This document shows positions 8,715-18,551 of a stretch of 64,000 nt of DNA, one piece after another. Position numbers and translations under genes: made by a program. The notes under the pieces were generated by a model, which was not told where the DNA came from, did no database searches, and saw nothing but the letters and a program-made list of their open reading frames with translations. The stretch's first letter is position 1. Each line of letters begins with the position of its first letter. This DNA comes from Betaproteobacteria bacterium SCN1 (lineage in GTDB: Bacteria; Pseudomonadota; Gammaproteobacteria; Burkholderiales; Thiobacillaceae), in assembly GCA_008923315.1 (NCBI GenBank), contig WBSF01000008.1:62001-126000 (forward strand), given 5' to 3'.

Positions 8715-9887
8715 ATGCGCAGGGACGATGGCTGGATACTCGAACCGGTGGAGGCGCCTCCGGCGATCCGCCCGCCGCCCGCCGCGATACGCGAACTGGC
8801 GGCCGCCGCCGGCGTGACGCTCAACGGCGATGCGCCATGGGACATCCGGATTCGCGATGCCGGCGCCTATCGCCGCATCCTCGCGCAGGGGTCGCTGGGA
8901 TTCGGCGAGGCCTACATGGACGGCCTCTGGGAATGCGAGCGGCTGGACCAGCTGTTCGACCGCCTGCTGCGCAGCGGCGTCGAGGAAAAAATCGACGGCA
9001 TGCTGCGTCTGCGTTTGCTGGGCGACGTGTTGCGGCACAGCCTCTTCAACCTGCAGTCCGGGCGCCGCGCCTTCCAGGTGGGCGAGCGGCATTACGACAT
9101 CGGCAACGACGTGTTCGAAGCCATGCTCGATCCGAGCCTGAGCTATTCCTGCGCCTACTGGCACGATGCCGCCAGCCTGCGCGATGCACAGCACAGGAAG
9201 CTCGACATGATCTGCCGCAAGCTGGAACTGCGGCCCGGCGAGCGCCTGCTCGAAATCGGTTGCGGCTGGGGCGGGCTGGCCTTTCACGCCGCGAATTACT
9301 ACGGCGTCGAGGTGACGGGCATCACTGTCTCGAAAGAGCAGCAGGCCGTGGCGGAATTGCGCTGCGCGGGGCTGCCGGTGTCGATCGGGCTGATGGACTA
9401 CCGCAAACTCGACGGCCGCTTCGACAAGGTCGTATCCGTCGGCATGTTCGAGCATGTCGGCCCCAAGAACTACGCGACCTATTTCGACACCGTGAACCGC
9501 GTGCTCAAGGCCGACGGCCTCTTCCTGCTGCACACCATCGGCACTGCCGTCACCACGCCCCGGACCGATCCCTGGATCGACAAGTACATCTTCCCGAACG
9601 GCAAGCTGCCGTCGGCCGTGGAAATCGCCGCGGCCGTCGAGCGCCGCTTCCTGATCGAGGACTGGCACAACTTCGGCCCCGACTACGACCGCACGCTGAT
9701 GGCCTGGTGGGACAACTTCCAGACCGCCTGGCCCTTCCTGGAGGCCCGGTACGGCAAGCGCTTCTACCGCATGTGGAAGTACTACCTGATGAGCTGTGCG
9801 GGTTTTTTCCGTTCGCGCCAGGGGCAGCTCTGGCAGATGGTGCTGAGCAAGCCGGAAAGAATACCGGCCTACCGTTCGGTGCGCTGA
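8715..9887 (+). CDS. cfa: Cyclopropane-fatty-acyl-phospholipid synthase
   Basis: Transfers a methylene group from S-adenosylmethionine to unsaturated acyl chains of membrane phospholipids (390 residues, close to E. coli Cfa). It shows GFGEAYMDGLW in the N-terminal domain, HYDIGNDVFEAMLD, the SAM motif LEIGCGWGG, and SVGMFEHVG, all typical of the family. The start at 8715 is preceded by GGGAGG at good distance; in-frame ATG 8685 and TTG 8652 have no ribosome-binding site. Its end overlaps the convergent exporter gene by 19 bp. A second, less similar paralogue is at 54170-55384. Confidence 0.93.
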   Translation: MRRDDGWILEPVEAPPAIRPPPAAIRELAAAAGVTLNGDAPWDIRIRDAGAYRRILAQGSLGFGEAYMDGLWECERLDQLFDRLLRSGVEEKIDGMLRLRLLGDVLRHSLFNLQSGRRAFQVGERHYDIGNDVFEAMLDPSLSYSCAYWHDAASLRDAQHRKLDMICRKLELRPGERLLEIGCGWGGLAFHAANYYGVEVTGITVSKEQQAVAELRCAGLPVSIGLMDYRKLDGRFDKVVSVGMFEHVGPKNYATYFDTVNRVLKADGLFLLHTIGTAVTTPRTDPWIDKYIFPNGKLPSAVEIAAAVERRFLIEDWHNFGPDYDRTLMAWWDNFQTAWPFLEARYGKRFYRMWKYYLMSCAGFFRSRQGQLWQMVLSKPERIPAYRSVR

Positions 9888-10720
9888 CGCGGCCTGTCGC
9901 GCATCACCAGCGCGATGCCGCCGAGGATGGCCGCCGATGCCAGCGCCAGCCGCGGCGTGAGCGGCTCGTCCAGCAGCAACACGCCGCCCAGCGCGGCTAT
10001 GACCGGCACGCTGAGCTGCACTGTCGCGGCGTGCGTGGCCCGCAGCGCGGGCAGCACCGCATACCAGATCGCATAGCCCACGCCGGATGCGAGCACGCCC
10101 GATGCGACGGCATAGCCGATGCCCGGCATGTCGGCGTGTGCCCGCGTCAGCAGGGCGAGGCTGAGCAAGGCCGCCAGCGCCGCGGCGCGCAGGAAATTCC
10201 CTGCCGTCACCAGGACCGGATCGCCCGCGCCGCGCCCCCGCAGCGAATACACGCCCCAGGCGATGCCGGCCCCCGCCATCAAAAGCGCCCCGGACAGGGG
10301 CGGGGCGGCAAGACCGCGCCACAACAGGGCGGCGAGTCCGGCGGCGGCGGCCAGCAGCCCCAGCCATTGGCGGCCGTCCAGCCGCTCGCCCGTCCGCAGG
10401 CCATGCCCGATCATCGTCGCCTGCACCGCCGCGAACAGCAGCAGCGCGCCGGTTGCGGCAGTCAGGCTCGCATAGGCGAGGGAAAAGAGGGCCGCGTACG
10501 CCAGCAGCGCCAGGGCCGACGGCCAGCTGCCCCGGCCGGCATGGGCCGGCCCGCGCAGCCGCACGATCAGCCATAGCGTCAGGGCGCCGGAGACGAGACG
10601 GATCGTGGTGAAGCTGGCGGCATCGATGCGTGCTTCGCCCAGCGCGGCGCGGCACAGCAGCGAATTGGCAGCGAACGCCACCATGGCGAGCGTCGTCAGA
10701 ATCGGGAGCCGTGCATTCAC
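9869..10720 (-). CDS. EamA/DMT-family transporter
   Basis: A 283-residue protein made almost entirely of about ten hydrophobic segments, with an internal duplication typical of EamA drug/metabolite exporters. Examples are the N-terminal FAANSLLCRAAL and the second-half GVLLLDEPLTPRLALA, the latter corresponding to the conserved 'GE.ltp....G' region. Its substrate cannot be told. It follows the small unknown gene by 21 bp and the diguanylate cyclase upstream, so the three may be co-transcribed. Convergent with cfa. Confidence 0.85.
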   Translation of the reverse strand: MNARLPILTTLAMVAFAANSLLCRAALGEARIDAASFTTIRLVSGALTLWLIVRLRGPAHAGRGSWPSALALLAYAALFSLAYASLTAATGALLLFAAVQATMIGHGLRTGERLDGRQWLGLLAAAAGLAALLWRGLAAPPLSGALLMAGAGIAWGVYSLRGRGAGDPVLVTAGNFLRAAALAALLSLALLTRAHADMPGIGYAVASGVLASGVGYAIWYAVLPALRATHAATVQLSVPVIAALGGVLLLDEPLTPRLALASAAILGGIALVMRDRPRQRTER

Positions 10721-10741
10721 GGGATGCGGCCGGGCAGGGGA

Positions 10742-11125
10742 TCAGCCGGCAGGAGCGAGCAGGGCGGCTGCCAGCGTCGGTTCGTGGATCGGGTAGGTCA
10801 GCACGGCGTGGATGGAAAACAGGGCGAGCAGCTTGTCGATGTGCCCGGCCTCGCGCGGGTGCATGAACACGAGGCTCTTCGCCTGCGGCGCCTGGCACTG
10901 CAGCGTGCGCAGCGTGACGTCGAGATTGGAAACGTTCGCGCCTGCGTAGTTGTTGCCCCAGCCGTAGATGAATTCGCCGACGAAATAATCCGGCCTGCGC
11001 TGCTGCAATGCGCGATGCAGATTGCGGGCCGAACTGAAGCGTTCGGCCACGATGCCCTGCGCCCGATAGAAAGCGCCGAGGTCGGGGTGGAAGGGCGATT
11101 CGATCAGCGAATAGAGCAGGCGCAT
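10742..11125 (-). CDS. Hypothetical protein (receiver-like size)
   Basis: A 127-residue soluble protein that I do not recognise. Aromatic-rich patches include FIYGWGNNYAGANVSNLD and later LVFMHPREAGHIDKLLALF. The size and the alternating hydrophobic pattern suggest a small alpha/beta fold such as a degenerate receiver domain, but no phosphoacceptor aspartate motif is clear. It begins 19 bp after the diguanylate cyclase stop on the same strand, so it may be functionally tied to it. The start at 11125 was preferred because upstream codons overlap the cyclase gene in another frame. Confidence 0.65.
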   Translation of the reverse strand: MRLLYSLIESPFHPDLGAFYRAQGIVAERFSSARNLHRALQQRRPDYFVGEFIYGWGNNYAGANVSNLDVTLRTLQCQAPQAKSLVFMHPREAGHIDKLLALFSIHAVLTYPIHEPTLAAALLAPAG

Positions 11126-11144
11126 GGACCGTCCGGATGATGGG

Positions 11145-12086
11145 CTAACGGTCCGCCACGAGGACGTTGCGCCCGGCCTGCTTGGCCTGGTAGAGCAGCT
11201 TGTCCACTGCTTCGACAAACGCGAGCGGCGTGTCCTGGCGGCCCGGAATGATCGTGCCCACGCCGATGCTCACCGTCAGCGCCGGTGCAACCGGCGAGGT
11301 CGCGTGCGGAATCGCGGCCCGGGCGATCAGCGCATGACAGCGCCCGGCCACCATCCGGGCCGCGCCCGCATCCGTTTCGGGCAGGACCAGCGCGAATTCC
11401 TCGCCGCCGAAGCGGGCCAGCAGATCGCGCGCGCGCGTGGCGGCCGATTCCAGCGCCTGCGCCACCTGGCGCAGGCAGTCGTCGCCCTGGATGTGGCCGT
11501 AGTGGTCGTTGTACTGCTTGAAATAATCGATATCGATCAGGATCAGCGACAACGGCTGGCTGTTGCGGCGCGCATGCATCCATTCCGTGTCCAGGATCGA
11601 GTCGAACATGCGCCGGTTGGCGATGCCCGTCAGCCCGTCCTTGAACGACAGCGCCTCCAGCTCCTTTTGCAGGGCGATCAGCTTCTGCTCGGTCTCCTTG
11701 CGCTCGCTGATGTCGAACATGAAACCGACCAGCGAATCGACTTCGCCGTCCGCGTCGCGCACCACGTGCACCACGTCGCGTATCCACACGTAGTGCCCGT
11801 CCTGCGTCAGCGCCCGGTAATCCGCCTCGTGGTCGACCCCTTCCTTGGACTGCGAGACGCAGTAGTTGACCACCCAGTCGCGGTCTTCCGGATGGATCCG
11901 GTTCGCCCAGTCCTCCGCGCTCGTCCAGCTTTCGGGCGACCAGCCCAGCAGGGCGCCGATCTGCGGGCCGATGTAGGCGAAACGCATCGTCTTCCAGTCG
12001 ATCTTCCAGGGAATGGCGCGGGTGGATTCCAGCAGCGTCTTGTAAACGGTGCTGTCGTCGTCCATCTCGTCGGGGGTGTCGTGCAT
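11145..12086 (-). CDS. PAS-domain diguanylate cyclase
   Basis: Makes the second messenger cyclic di-GMP from two GTP. The 313-residue protein has a PAS/PAC sensor domain (residues of about 12-128, with PQIGALLGWSPESW and DISERKETEQK), then a GGDEF domain (about 145-310). The active site is intact as GGEEF (227-231). The product-inhibition I-site RxxD is present five residues before it (R218 to D221), so feedback inhibition is expected. No membrane segments are seen, so it is cytosolic. The ATG at 12086 follows AGGA; the frame also extends to 12161. A small unknown gene follows immediately. Confidence 0.93.
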   Translation of the reverse strand: MHDTPDEMDDDSTVYKTLLESTRAIPWKIDWKTMRFAYIGPQIGALLGWSPESWTSAEDWANRIHPEDRDWVVNYCVSQSKEGVDHEADYRALTQDGHYVWIRDVVHVVRDADGEVDSLVGFMFDISERKETEQKLIALQKELEALSFKDGLTGIANRRMFDSILDTEWMHARRNSQPLSLILIDIDYFKQYNDHYGHIQGDDCLRQVAQALESAATRARDLLARFGGEEFALVLPETDAGAARMVAGRCHALIARAAIPHATSPVAPALTVSIGVGTIIPGRQDTPLAFVEAVDKLLYQAKQAGRNVLVADR

Positions 12087-12193
12087 CGTTCCTGAACCCT
12101 GTCGTCTGCAAACCGCGGCAGACGCCTTGTCGTTCGCCGCCAGCGGGCCATTAGAGAGCAACGCCGCGCGTTTGTACAGCGCGGCCGGCCAGG

Positions 12194-12946
12194 CTACGCG
12201 GCCTTGCGCAGCAGGTCCACGCGGATCGGCATGTGAAAGGTCGCGCCGTCCGGCGTCATGTGCGCCTCGAATTTCGTGCGCACCGTCTCCAGCAGGTCCG
12301 GCGACAGGCGGTGGTCGGTGTGCGTCACCTTGAGGATGCGCGCTTCGTACTGCGCAAAATCCTCGAAATGCATCGGCTGCAGAAAGAAGGTCTGCCCCAC
12401 CAGCGCAAGCTGGCCCGCGGCCAACGCCTTCTGCTCCGCTGCGAACGCCGCTTCGCGCACCGCGCGCTCGTCGTGGAACAACCGCAGGAGTTCGTTGAAA
12501 TCGCCCGCGTAGACCGGCTCCGAAATGTAGGCCAGCCCGCCCGGCTTCAGCACGCGGCGGATTTCCGCCAGTGCGGCGTCCATCAAATCGGTGGGCACAT
12601 GATGCAGCGACTTGAACATCGTCACGATGTCGATGCTGTCGTCCGCCGCCGGAATCGCCTCCGCGCCGCCGTACTCGAAGCGGATATTCGCCGGTGCCGC
12701 CGCCGCCCGGTTGGCCGCGAGCTGCGTCGCGTCCACCTCCAGCGCCAGCACCGACGCCGCCGACTGCGCCATTAGGCGCGTCTTGTCCGCCTTGCCGCAG
12801 CCGAGTTCGAGCACCTGCGCCCCGGCCAGCGGCAGCAGTTCGTGGAGGATGGCCTGTTCGTCGGTGACGCGGTCGGCCGTGGGGTCGGCGATGCGGAGGG
12901 TGGAGGTGTTCAACGGGTTTCCTGATGCCGGTGGATCAGGCGGCAT
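12194..12946 (-). CDS. Class I SAM-dependent methyltransferase
   Basis: About 250 residues with the Rossmann methyltransferase motifs: VLELGCGKADKT (motif I), ALEVDATQL, and SLHHVPTDLMDAALAEIRRVLKPGG (post-I and motif region, as in UbiE-like enzymes). The substrate is unknown. Start uncertain: an ATG at 12946 lacks a ribosome-binding site, whereas a TTG at 12913 is preceded by a well-placed AGGA. It is divergent from the restriction-modification gene and lies 107 bp upstream of the diguanylate cyclase. Confidence 0.82.
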   Translation of the reverse strand: MPPDPPASGNPLNTSTLRIADPTADRVTDEQAILHELLPLAGAQVLELGCGKADKTRLMAQSAASVLALEVDATQLAANRAAAAPANIRFEYGGAEAIPAADDSIDIVTMFKSLHHVPTDLMDAALAEIRRVLKPGGLAYISEPVYAGDFNELLRLFHDERAVREAAFAAEQKALAAGQLALVGQTFFLQPMHFEDFAQYEARILKVTHTDHRLSPDLLETVRTKFEAHMTPDGATFHMPIRVDLLRKAA

Positions 12947-13029
12947 TCTGACTTGCGGAAAACGCGCTGCCAACTGTCGCAAGGGAAAGTCTATGCGGAG
13001 ACAAGCGACATATTTGATAGCATCGCGCC

Positions 13030-15945
13030 ATGACCCCCCAAGCCTTCATCGCCAAGTGGCGCGACAACCCGCTATCGGAACGCGCGGGTGCACAACCCCA
13101 CTTCGAAGACCTGTGCAATCTGCTTGGTGTGGAACCGCCGCGCATTGAAGGCGAATACCAGTATGAGCGCGGCCTGCTCAAGAAAAGCAGCGAAAGCCGA
13201 GGCTGGGCCGACGTGTGGAAGCGCGGTTGCTTTGCCTGGGAATACAAAGCGCCCGGCCGCGATCTGGGCGCGGCGCTGAAACAGCTGATGACCTACGCAC
13301 TCGCGCTCGACAACCCGCCACTGCTCGTCGTATCCGACCGCAGGCGTATCGAGATACACACCCATTTCACCGGCACCCCGAGCGAAATCCACACCATCCT
13401 GCTGGAAGACGTTGGCCAGTCCGAAAATCTCCAGAAGCTGTGCTGGCTGTTCGAGGCGCCAGAGAACTTCAAACCCCGCCGCACGACCCACGCTGTCACC
13501 GAAGACGCCGCCCGCCGCATGGGCGCGCTCGCCGAACGCCTCAATGCGCGCGGCGGCGATCCGCTGGCTAGCGCGCACTTCCTCATCCAGTGCGTGTTCT
13601 GCATGTTTGCCGAAGACGCGAAACTGTTGCCTGAAAAGCTCTTCGAAACCGTGCTCGACAAGAGCAATCCGGATGGTGCGAAGGCGCAGTCGCGGCTGGC
13701 CGAGCTTTTTGCCGCCATGCGGAAGGGCGGCGATTTCGCGCTCGAAACCATCCCGTATTTCAACGGCGGCCTGTTCGAGACGATAGCCGTGCCGACGCTG
13801 ACCACCGAAGACGTGGTGCAACTGCTCGACGCCGCGCGCATGCGCTGGAACGACGTCGAGCCGGCGATTCTGGGTACCCTGTTCGAACGCGGGCTCAATC
13901 CCGACATGCGCAGCCAGCTCGGCGCGCATTACACCGACCCCGCCACCATCCTCAAGCTCGTGCGGCCCGTCGTTGAAACCTCGCTGCTTAACGAATGGCA
14001 GGCCATACGCGCGCAGATCGAAGCGCTTGCGCCACGCTTCGCCTACCTCAAGGGCAAGAAGAAGGACGAATACCGACCCAACGACGCGCGCCTCGAAGGC
14101 CAGCGCCTGTTCAACGCCTTTCTGGAAAAAATCAAAGCCTTCCGCGTGCTCGACCCCGCCTGTGGCAGCGGCAACTTTCTCTATCTGGCCCTCAAAACGC
14201 TCAAAGACATCGAACACCGCGTCAACCTCGACGCCGAAGCCCTGGGCTTGCACCGCGAACTCGTCATCGAAACCAGCCCCGCAAACGTGCTGGGCATCGA
14301 ACTCAATCCCTACGCTGCCGAACTCGCCCGCGTCACCGTCTGGATCGGCGAGATTCAATGGATGCTCGCCCACGGCTACGAAATCCGTCGCAACCCCATC
14401 CTGAGGCCGCTCGACCACATCGAAAATCGCGATGCCGTGCTGGCGTATCGCAAGATCGACGGCAGCAGTGAAATCTATTGCGAACCGCTCTGGCCCGAGG
14501 CCGACGTGATCGTCGGAAACCCGCCTTTTCTCGGCGACAAGAAAATGCGCGCCGAACTCGGCGACGGCTACACCGACGCGCTGCGCCGGCAATACGCCGG
14601 CCGCGTGCCCGGCGGGGCCGATTTCGTCACCTACTGGTTCGAAAAAGCCCGCGCCCAGATCGAGGCAGGCAAGGCGAAACGCGCCGGGCTGGTTGCCACC
14701 AATTCCATTCGCGGCGGCGCGAGTCGCAAGGTGCTCGACCGCATCCTGGACACCACACGCATCTTCGAGGCCTGGAGCGATGAACCCTGGATTAACAATG
14801 GCGCGGCGGTGCGGGTGTCGCTGGTGTGTTTTGGTGATGGAGAAGTGGCAACGCTAGATGGGCGGGTGGTTGCGGCCATCCATGCTGACCTGGCGGCAAG
14901 CGAATCAACGAGTACGATTGATTTGACGCGGGCAAGGCGACTTAGCGAATGCAAGAACACCGCTTTCATCGGTGGAATGAAGAAGGGCTCCTTTGATATT
15001 TCGGGAGAATGCGCACGAGAATGGCTGGAAACTGGTGGTAATCCCAATTCACGCCCCAACGCAGATGTCATCAAACCTTGGGTTAATGGCTTGGATATCA
15101 CTCGCAGATCACAAGATCAGTGGATTATCGATTTTGGTGTCAATACAAGGGAAGTTGATGCCGCGCTGTACGAAAAACCTTTTCAGCATTTGCTTGTTCA
15201 CGTCAAACCAGAGCGCGACAAAGTTCGCAATTCCTTGGAAAAGAAACGTTGGTGGCTACATGCGCGGCCGGCACCTGATCTGAGAAAAGCGATAGCCGGA
15301 TTGCTTCGTGTCATTGGAACAGCTCGTGTAGCCAAGCACAGGCTGTTTGTCTGGTTACCCCCCTCGGTTGCTTGCGATGGACAAGTCGTTGTCATCGCCC
15401 GCTCCGACGACACCACCTTCGGCATCCTGCACTCGCGCTTCCACGAACTGTGGTCACTGCGCATGGGTACATCACTCGAAGACCGTCCGCGCTACACCTC
15501 CACCACCACCTTCGAGACCTTTCCCTTTCCCGAAGGCATGACGCCGCGCGACACGGCGCAGGCAACAGAGCGTGCCTCGCCCACCTGTTATGCGGGGACG
15601 GCACAGGCCGAAAACATCGCCGCCGCGGCGCGTAGCCTGAACAGCCTGCGCGAGGCCTGGCTCAATCCGCCCGAGTGGGTGGACTGGGTGCGCACGCCGG
15701 AGGAGGCCGCCGCCGGTTTTCCGGAGCGCCCTGTGGCGAAGCCGGGCCACGAAGCCGAATTGAAAAAGCGCACGCTGACCAATCTCTACAACGCACGCCC
15801 GGCCTGGCTCGACCACGCCCACCGCGATCTCGATGCCGCCGTGGCGGCCGCCTATGGCTGGGACGACTACACGCCGGAGATGCCGGATGACGAAATCCTC
15901 AGACGTTTGCTGGCCTTGAATCTGGCGCGCTCGTCGGATCAGTGA
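13030..15945 (+). CDS. MmeI-like (type IIL/IIG) restriction-modification enzyme
   Basis: Single-chain enzyme (971 residues) expected to both cut and methylate DNA. The N-terminal nuclease shows D61-x9-E71-Y-K73, the same spacing as the MmeI PD-ExK site. The central methyltransferase has the SAM motif DPACGSGNF (D375) and the catalytic NPPF (497-500), an adenine-N6 methyltransferase signature. The target-recognition domain should lie at residues of about 600-780, followed by a C-terminal helical region. The stretch 14830-15370, covering the recognition domain, is clearly AT-richer with different codon use than both flanks, suggesting exchange of specificity. No separate R, M or S gene is present, as expected for this class. 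It ends 7 bp inside the convergent toxin gene. Confidence 0.9.
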   Translation: MTPQAFIAKWRDNPLSERAGAQPHFEDLCNLLGVEPPRIEGEYQYERGLLKKSSESRGWADVWKRGCFAWEYKAPGRDLGAALKQLMTYALALDNPPLLVVSDRRRIEIHTHFTGTPSEIHTILLEDVGQSENLQKLCWLFEAPENFKPRRTTHAVTEDAARRMGALAERLNARGGDPLASAHFLIQCVFCMFAEDAKLLPEKLFETVLDKSNPDGAKAQSRLAELFAAMRKGGDFALETIPYFNGGLFETIAVPTLTTEDVVQLLDAARMRWNDVEPAILGTLFERGLNPDMRSQLGAHYTDPATILKLVRPVVETSLLNEWQAIRAQIEALAPRFAYLKGKKKDEYRPNDARLEGQRLFNAFLEKIKAFRVLDPACGSGNFLYLALKTLKDIEHRVNLDAEALGLHRELVIETSPANVLGIELNPYAAELARVTVWIGEIQWMLAHGYEIRRNPILRPLDHIENRDAVLAYRKIDGSSEIYCEPLWPEADVIVGNPPFLGDKKMRAELGDGYTDALRRQYAGRVPGGADFVTYWFEKARAQIEAGKAKRAGLVATNSIRGGASRKVLDRILDTTRIFEAWSDEPWINNGAAVRVSLVCFGDGEVATLDGRVVAAIHADLAASESTSTIDLTRARRLSECKNTAFIGGMKKGSFDISGECAREWLETGGNPNSRPNADVIKPWVNGLDITRRSQDQWIIDFGVNTREVDAALYEKPFQHLLVHVKPERDKVRNSLEKKRWWLHARPAPDLRKAIAGLLRVIGTARVAKHRLFVWLPPSVACDGQVVVIARSDDTTFGILHSRFHELWSLRMGTSLEDRPRYTSTTTFETFPFPEGMTPRDTAQATERASPTCYAGTAQAENIAAAARSLNSLREAWLNPPEWVDWVRTPEEAAAGFPERPVAKPGHEAELKKRTLTNLYNARPAWLDHAHRDLDAAVAAAYGWDDYTPEMPDDEILRRLLALNLARSSDQ

Positions 15946-16214
15946 AACCGCTTTTGCGCGACGTGCCAGATTTGCAGGATTTCGACAGCTTCGCTGCTGA
16001 CGCGATAGGTCAGCAGGTAATTGCGATGCAGTATCAGTTCGCGCGTGCCTTCAAGGTCGCCATGCCGGCCGATGAAGGGGTGCTCGGTCAGGTGTTCGGC
16101 GGTTTGCCGGAAACCTGCCGCCAGCGCACGCGCGGCCTGCGGGTTGTCTTCGGCGATGTAGTCCAGAATCTGTTTCAGGTCGTCCAGTGCGGCATGCGTC
16201 CATTTAAGTTTCAT
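15939..16214 (-). CDS. RelE/ParE-family toxin
   Basis: Toxin of a type II toxin-antitoxin pair (91 residues). It begins MKLKWTHAALDDLKQILDY, typical of ParE/RelE, with IAEDNP, a central GRHGDLEGTREL and the C-terminal ILQIWHVAQKRFH. ParE-type toxins act on gyrase and RelE types cut mRNA; sequence alone does not decide here. The ATG at 16214 lies inside the antitoxin gene (11-bp overlap), which couples their translation. It lies beside a restriction-modification gene, a frequent arrangement for stability modules. Confidence 0.9.
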   Translation of the reverse strand: MKLKWTHAALDDLKQILDYIAEDNPQAARALAAGFRQTAEHLTEHPFIGRHGDLEGTRELILHRNYLLTYRVSSEAVEILQIWHVAQKRFH

Positions 16215-16464
16215 ATGCTTTGAAGAATTGCGCGACTTCGTCGGCGCTGGCGAAGTCGCCCTGGTCGGCGGCGGCAATGGATTTTTTCAGGGCTTCGATC
16301 TGCGGCGTGCGCCAGTCGAGGTAATCGGCCAGCGCATCGCTGGCCACGGTGGCCTGGGGGCGGCCGACCAGTTCGGCGTAGTTTTCCAGCCGGGTTTTCA
16401 GCTCCGTGGGCAGGCGCACGTTGAACTGCGCGGTATTTGCCGGCGGTTGGGATTTGCTGCTCAT
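16204..16464 (-). CDS. Ribbon-helix-helix antitoxin
   Basis: Antitoxin partner (86 residues). The N-terminal part (TAQFNVRLPTELKTRLENYA) has the alternating pattern of a CopG/RHH DNA-binding domain. The C-terminal half (SIAAADQGDFASADEVAQFF) is the usual toxin-binding segment. AAGGAG precedes the ATG. A short inverted repeat 20 bp upstream (16485-16499) is a likely autoregulatory operator. Confidence 0.9.
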   Translation of the reverse strand: MSSKSQPPANTAQFNVRLPTELKTRLENYAELVGRPQATVASDALADYLDWRTPQIEALKKSIAAADQGDFASADEVAQFFKAYET

Positions 16465-16484
16465 CGCGGACTCCTTTTGGCTGT

Positions 16485-16499
16485 ATAGCGGTACGCTAT
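16485..16499. promoter_or_regulatory. Candidate operator of the toxin-antitoxin operon
   Basis: Inverted repeat with 6-bp arms (16485-16490 and 16494-16499) around a 3-bp centre, about 20 bp upstream of the antitoxin start. RHH antitoxins usually bind such short palindromes to repress their own operon; binding here is inferred. Confidence 0.4.
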
Positions 16500-16560
16500 C
16501 ATGTTGCTAGCTTTGTGCCAAACCTTGGAATCAAAGGAATCGCAAAGGCTTCGGTCGCCA

Positions 16561-16590
16561 AAGCAAACGGGGGCAGTCGCCTGCCCCCGT
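16561..16590 (-). terminator. Intrinsic terminator of htpG
   Basis: A perfect 9-bp GC-rich stem (16567-16575 and 16582-16590) with a 6-nt loop, followed on the minus strand by TTTGCTTT. It lies 22 bp after the htpG stop and separates htpG from the toxin-antitoxin operon. Confidence 0.75.
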
Positions 16591-16611
16591 GTATGGCCAT
16601 ACGCGTTGTGC

Positions 16612-18516
16612 TCAGGTATTCGGCAACATCGCCAGCAACCCATTCAACCGCCGCACGAAACTCGCCGGATCGTCGAGCTGGCCGCCTTCGGCCAGCAGGG
16701 CCTGGTCGAATACCAGATGCGCCCAGTCGGCGAAGCGGGCGTCGTCGGCTTCGGCGTTCATGCGCGTGACGAGGGTGTGCGCGGGGTTGATTTCCAGCGT
16801 GGGTTTGACGGTGGGCGCGGCCTGGCCGGCGGCTTTCAGCAGGCGTTCGAGGTTGGCGCTCATGTCGCCTTCGCCGGTGACGAGGCAGGCGGGCGAGTCG
16901 GTGAGGCGGTGGGTGACGCGCACGTCTTTCACGCGGTCGCCGAGGGTGGCCTTGATGCGCTCGACCAGCGGCTTCATCGATTCCTCGGCGGCTTTCTGCG
17001 CGGTTTTCTCGGCTTCGTCTTCCAGTGCACCCAGGTCGAGGTCGCCCTTGGCGACGGACTTGATGGGCTTGCCGTCGAATTCGGTGAGGTTGCTCATCAG
17101 CCATTCGTCGACGCGGTCGGATAGCAGCAGGACTTCGATGCCTTTCTTGCGGAAGATTTCGAGGTGCGGGCTGTGCTGGGCGGCGGCGAAGCTGTCGGCG
17201 GCGATGGCGTAGATGGCGGTCTGGCCTTCTTTCATGCGGCCGACATAGTCTTTCAGCGAGACGACCTGTGCGTCGGTGTCGGCGTGGGTGGAGGCAAAGC
17301 GCAGCAGCGCGGCGATGCGTTCCTTGTTGGCAAAATCCTCGCCCGGGCCTTCCTTCAGCACGCGGCCGAACTGTTGCCAGAAGCCGGCGTACTGCTCGGG
17401 CTGGTTGGCGGCCAGGTCTTCGAGCATGCCGAGCACTTTTTTCACCGAGCCGGACTTGATGGCGTCGATGTCCTTGCTGGACTGCAGGATTTCGCGCGAG
17501 ACGTTGAGCGGCAGGTCGGCCGAGTCGATCACGCCGCGGACGAAGCGCAGGTAGGCGGGCATCAGCTGGTCGGCGTCGTCCATGATGAAAACGCGGCGCA
17601 CGTAGAGCTTGATGCCGTGCCGGCGCTCGCGGTCGTAGAGGTCGAACGGTGCGCGGGCAGGCACGTAGAGCAGGGAGATGTAGTCCTGCTTGCCTTCGAC
17701 GCGGTTGTGCGACCAGGCGAGCGGGTTCTCGAAGTCGTGGGCGACGTGCTTGTAGAACTCCTGGTATTCGTCCTCGGTGATGTCCTTCTTGGCGCGCGCC
17801 CACAGGGCTGAGGCCTTGTTGACGGTTTCGTCCTCGTCGGTGGGGACTTCGACGCCGTCCTTCCATTCCGTTTGCTTCATCACGATGGGCAGGGTGATGT
17901 GGTCGGAATAGGTGCGGATGATGGATTTGATCTTGTAATCCGACAGGAACTCGTCCTCGCCTTCGCGCAGGTGCAGCACGATCTCGGTACCGCGCTGGGG
18001 CTTGTCGACGGTTTCGAGCGTGTAGTCGCCGGCGCCGGCTGATTCCCAGCGCACGCCGTGTTCGGCGGTGAGCCCGGCGCGGCGGGTGGTGAGGGTGACG
18101 CGGTCGGCGACGATGAAGGCGGAATAGAAGCCGACGCCGAACTGGCCGATGAGCGCGGCGTCCTTTTTCTGGTCGCCGGACAGCTGGCTGAAGAATTCGC
18201 GCGTGCCGGATTTGGCGATGGTGCCGATGTGCTCGATGACTTCCTGCCGGCTCATGCCGATGCCGTTGTCGCGGATGGTGACGGTGCGCGCGTCGCGGTC
18301 GAAGGCGATTTCGATCCTGAGCTCGGGGTCGTTTTCGAGCAGGGCGGGGTCGTGCAGGGCCTCGAAGCGCAGCTTGTCGGCGGCATCCGAGGCGTTGGAG
18401 ACGAGTTCGCGCAGGAAGATGTCCTTGTTGGAATACAAGGAATGGATCATCAGCTGAAGAAGCTGTTTGACTTCGGCCTGGAAGCCCAGGGTTTCTTTGC
18501 TGCCGGTGGCGGACAT
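16612..18516 (-). CDS. htpG: Molecular chaperone HtpG (Hsp90)
   Basis: Bacterial Hsp90 (634 residues), an ATP-dependent cytosolic chaperone. The GHKL ATPase domain is at the N-terminus: [24 protein letters not shown], and [11 protein letters not shown]. Middle and C-terminal dimerisation domains follow ([13 protein letters not shown] is the conserved arginine loop region). The ATG at 18516 has GGGAGA upstream. A sigma32-type promoter is visible about 40-65 bp upstream, so heat induction is expected. glpD ends just upstream on the same strand. Confidence 0.97.
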   Translation of the reverse strand: MSATGSKETLGFQAEVKQLLQLMIHSLYSNKDIFLRELVSNASDAADKLRFEALHDPALLENDPELRIEIAFDRDARTVTIRDNGIGMSRQEVIEHIGTIAKSGTREFFSQLSGDQKKDAALIGQFGVGFYSAFIVADRVTLTTRRAGLTAEHGVRWESAGAGDYTLETVDKPQRGTEIVLHLREGEDEFLSDYKIKSIIRTYSDHITLPIVMKQTEWKDGVEVPTDEDETVNKASALWARAKKDITEDEYQEFYKHVAHDFENPLAWSHNRVEGKQDYISLLYVPARAPFDLYDRERRHGIKLYVRRVFIMDDADQLMPAYLRFVRGVIDSADLPLNVSREILQSSKDIDAIKSGSVKKVLGMLEDLAANQPEQYAGFWQQFGRVLKEGPGEDFANKERIAALLRFASTHADTDAQVVSLKDYVGRMKEGQTAIYAIAADSFAAAQHSPHLEIFRKKGIEVLLLSDRVDEWLMSNLTEFDGKPIKSVAKGDLDLGALEDEAEKTAQKAAEESMKPLVERIKATLGDRVKDVRVTHRLTDSPACLVTGEGDMSANLERLLKAAGQAAPTVKPTLEINPAHTLVTRMNAEADDARFADWAHLVFDQALLAEGGQLDDPASFVRRLNGLLAMLPNT

Positions 18517-18551
18517 GCCTAATCTCCCGTGAAAACAAAAACGTGCACGGG

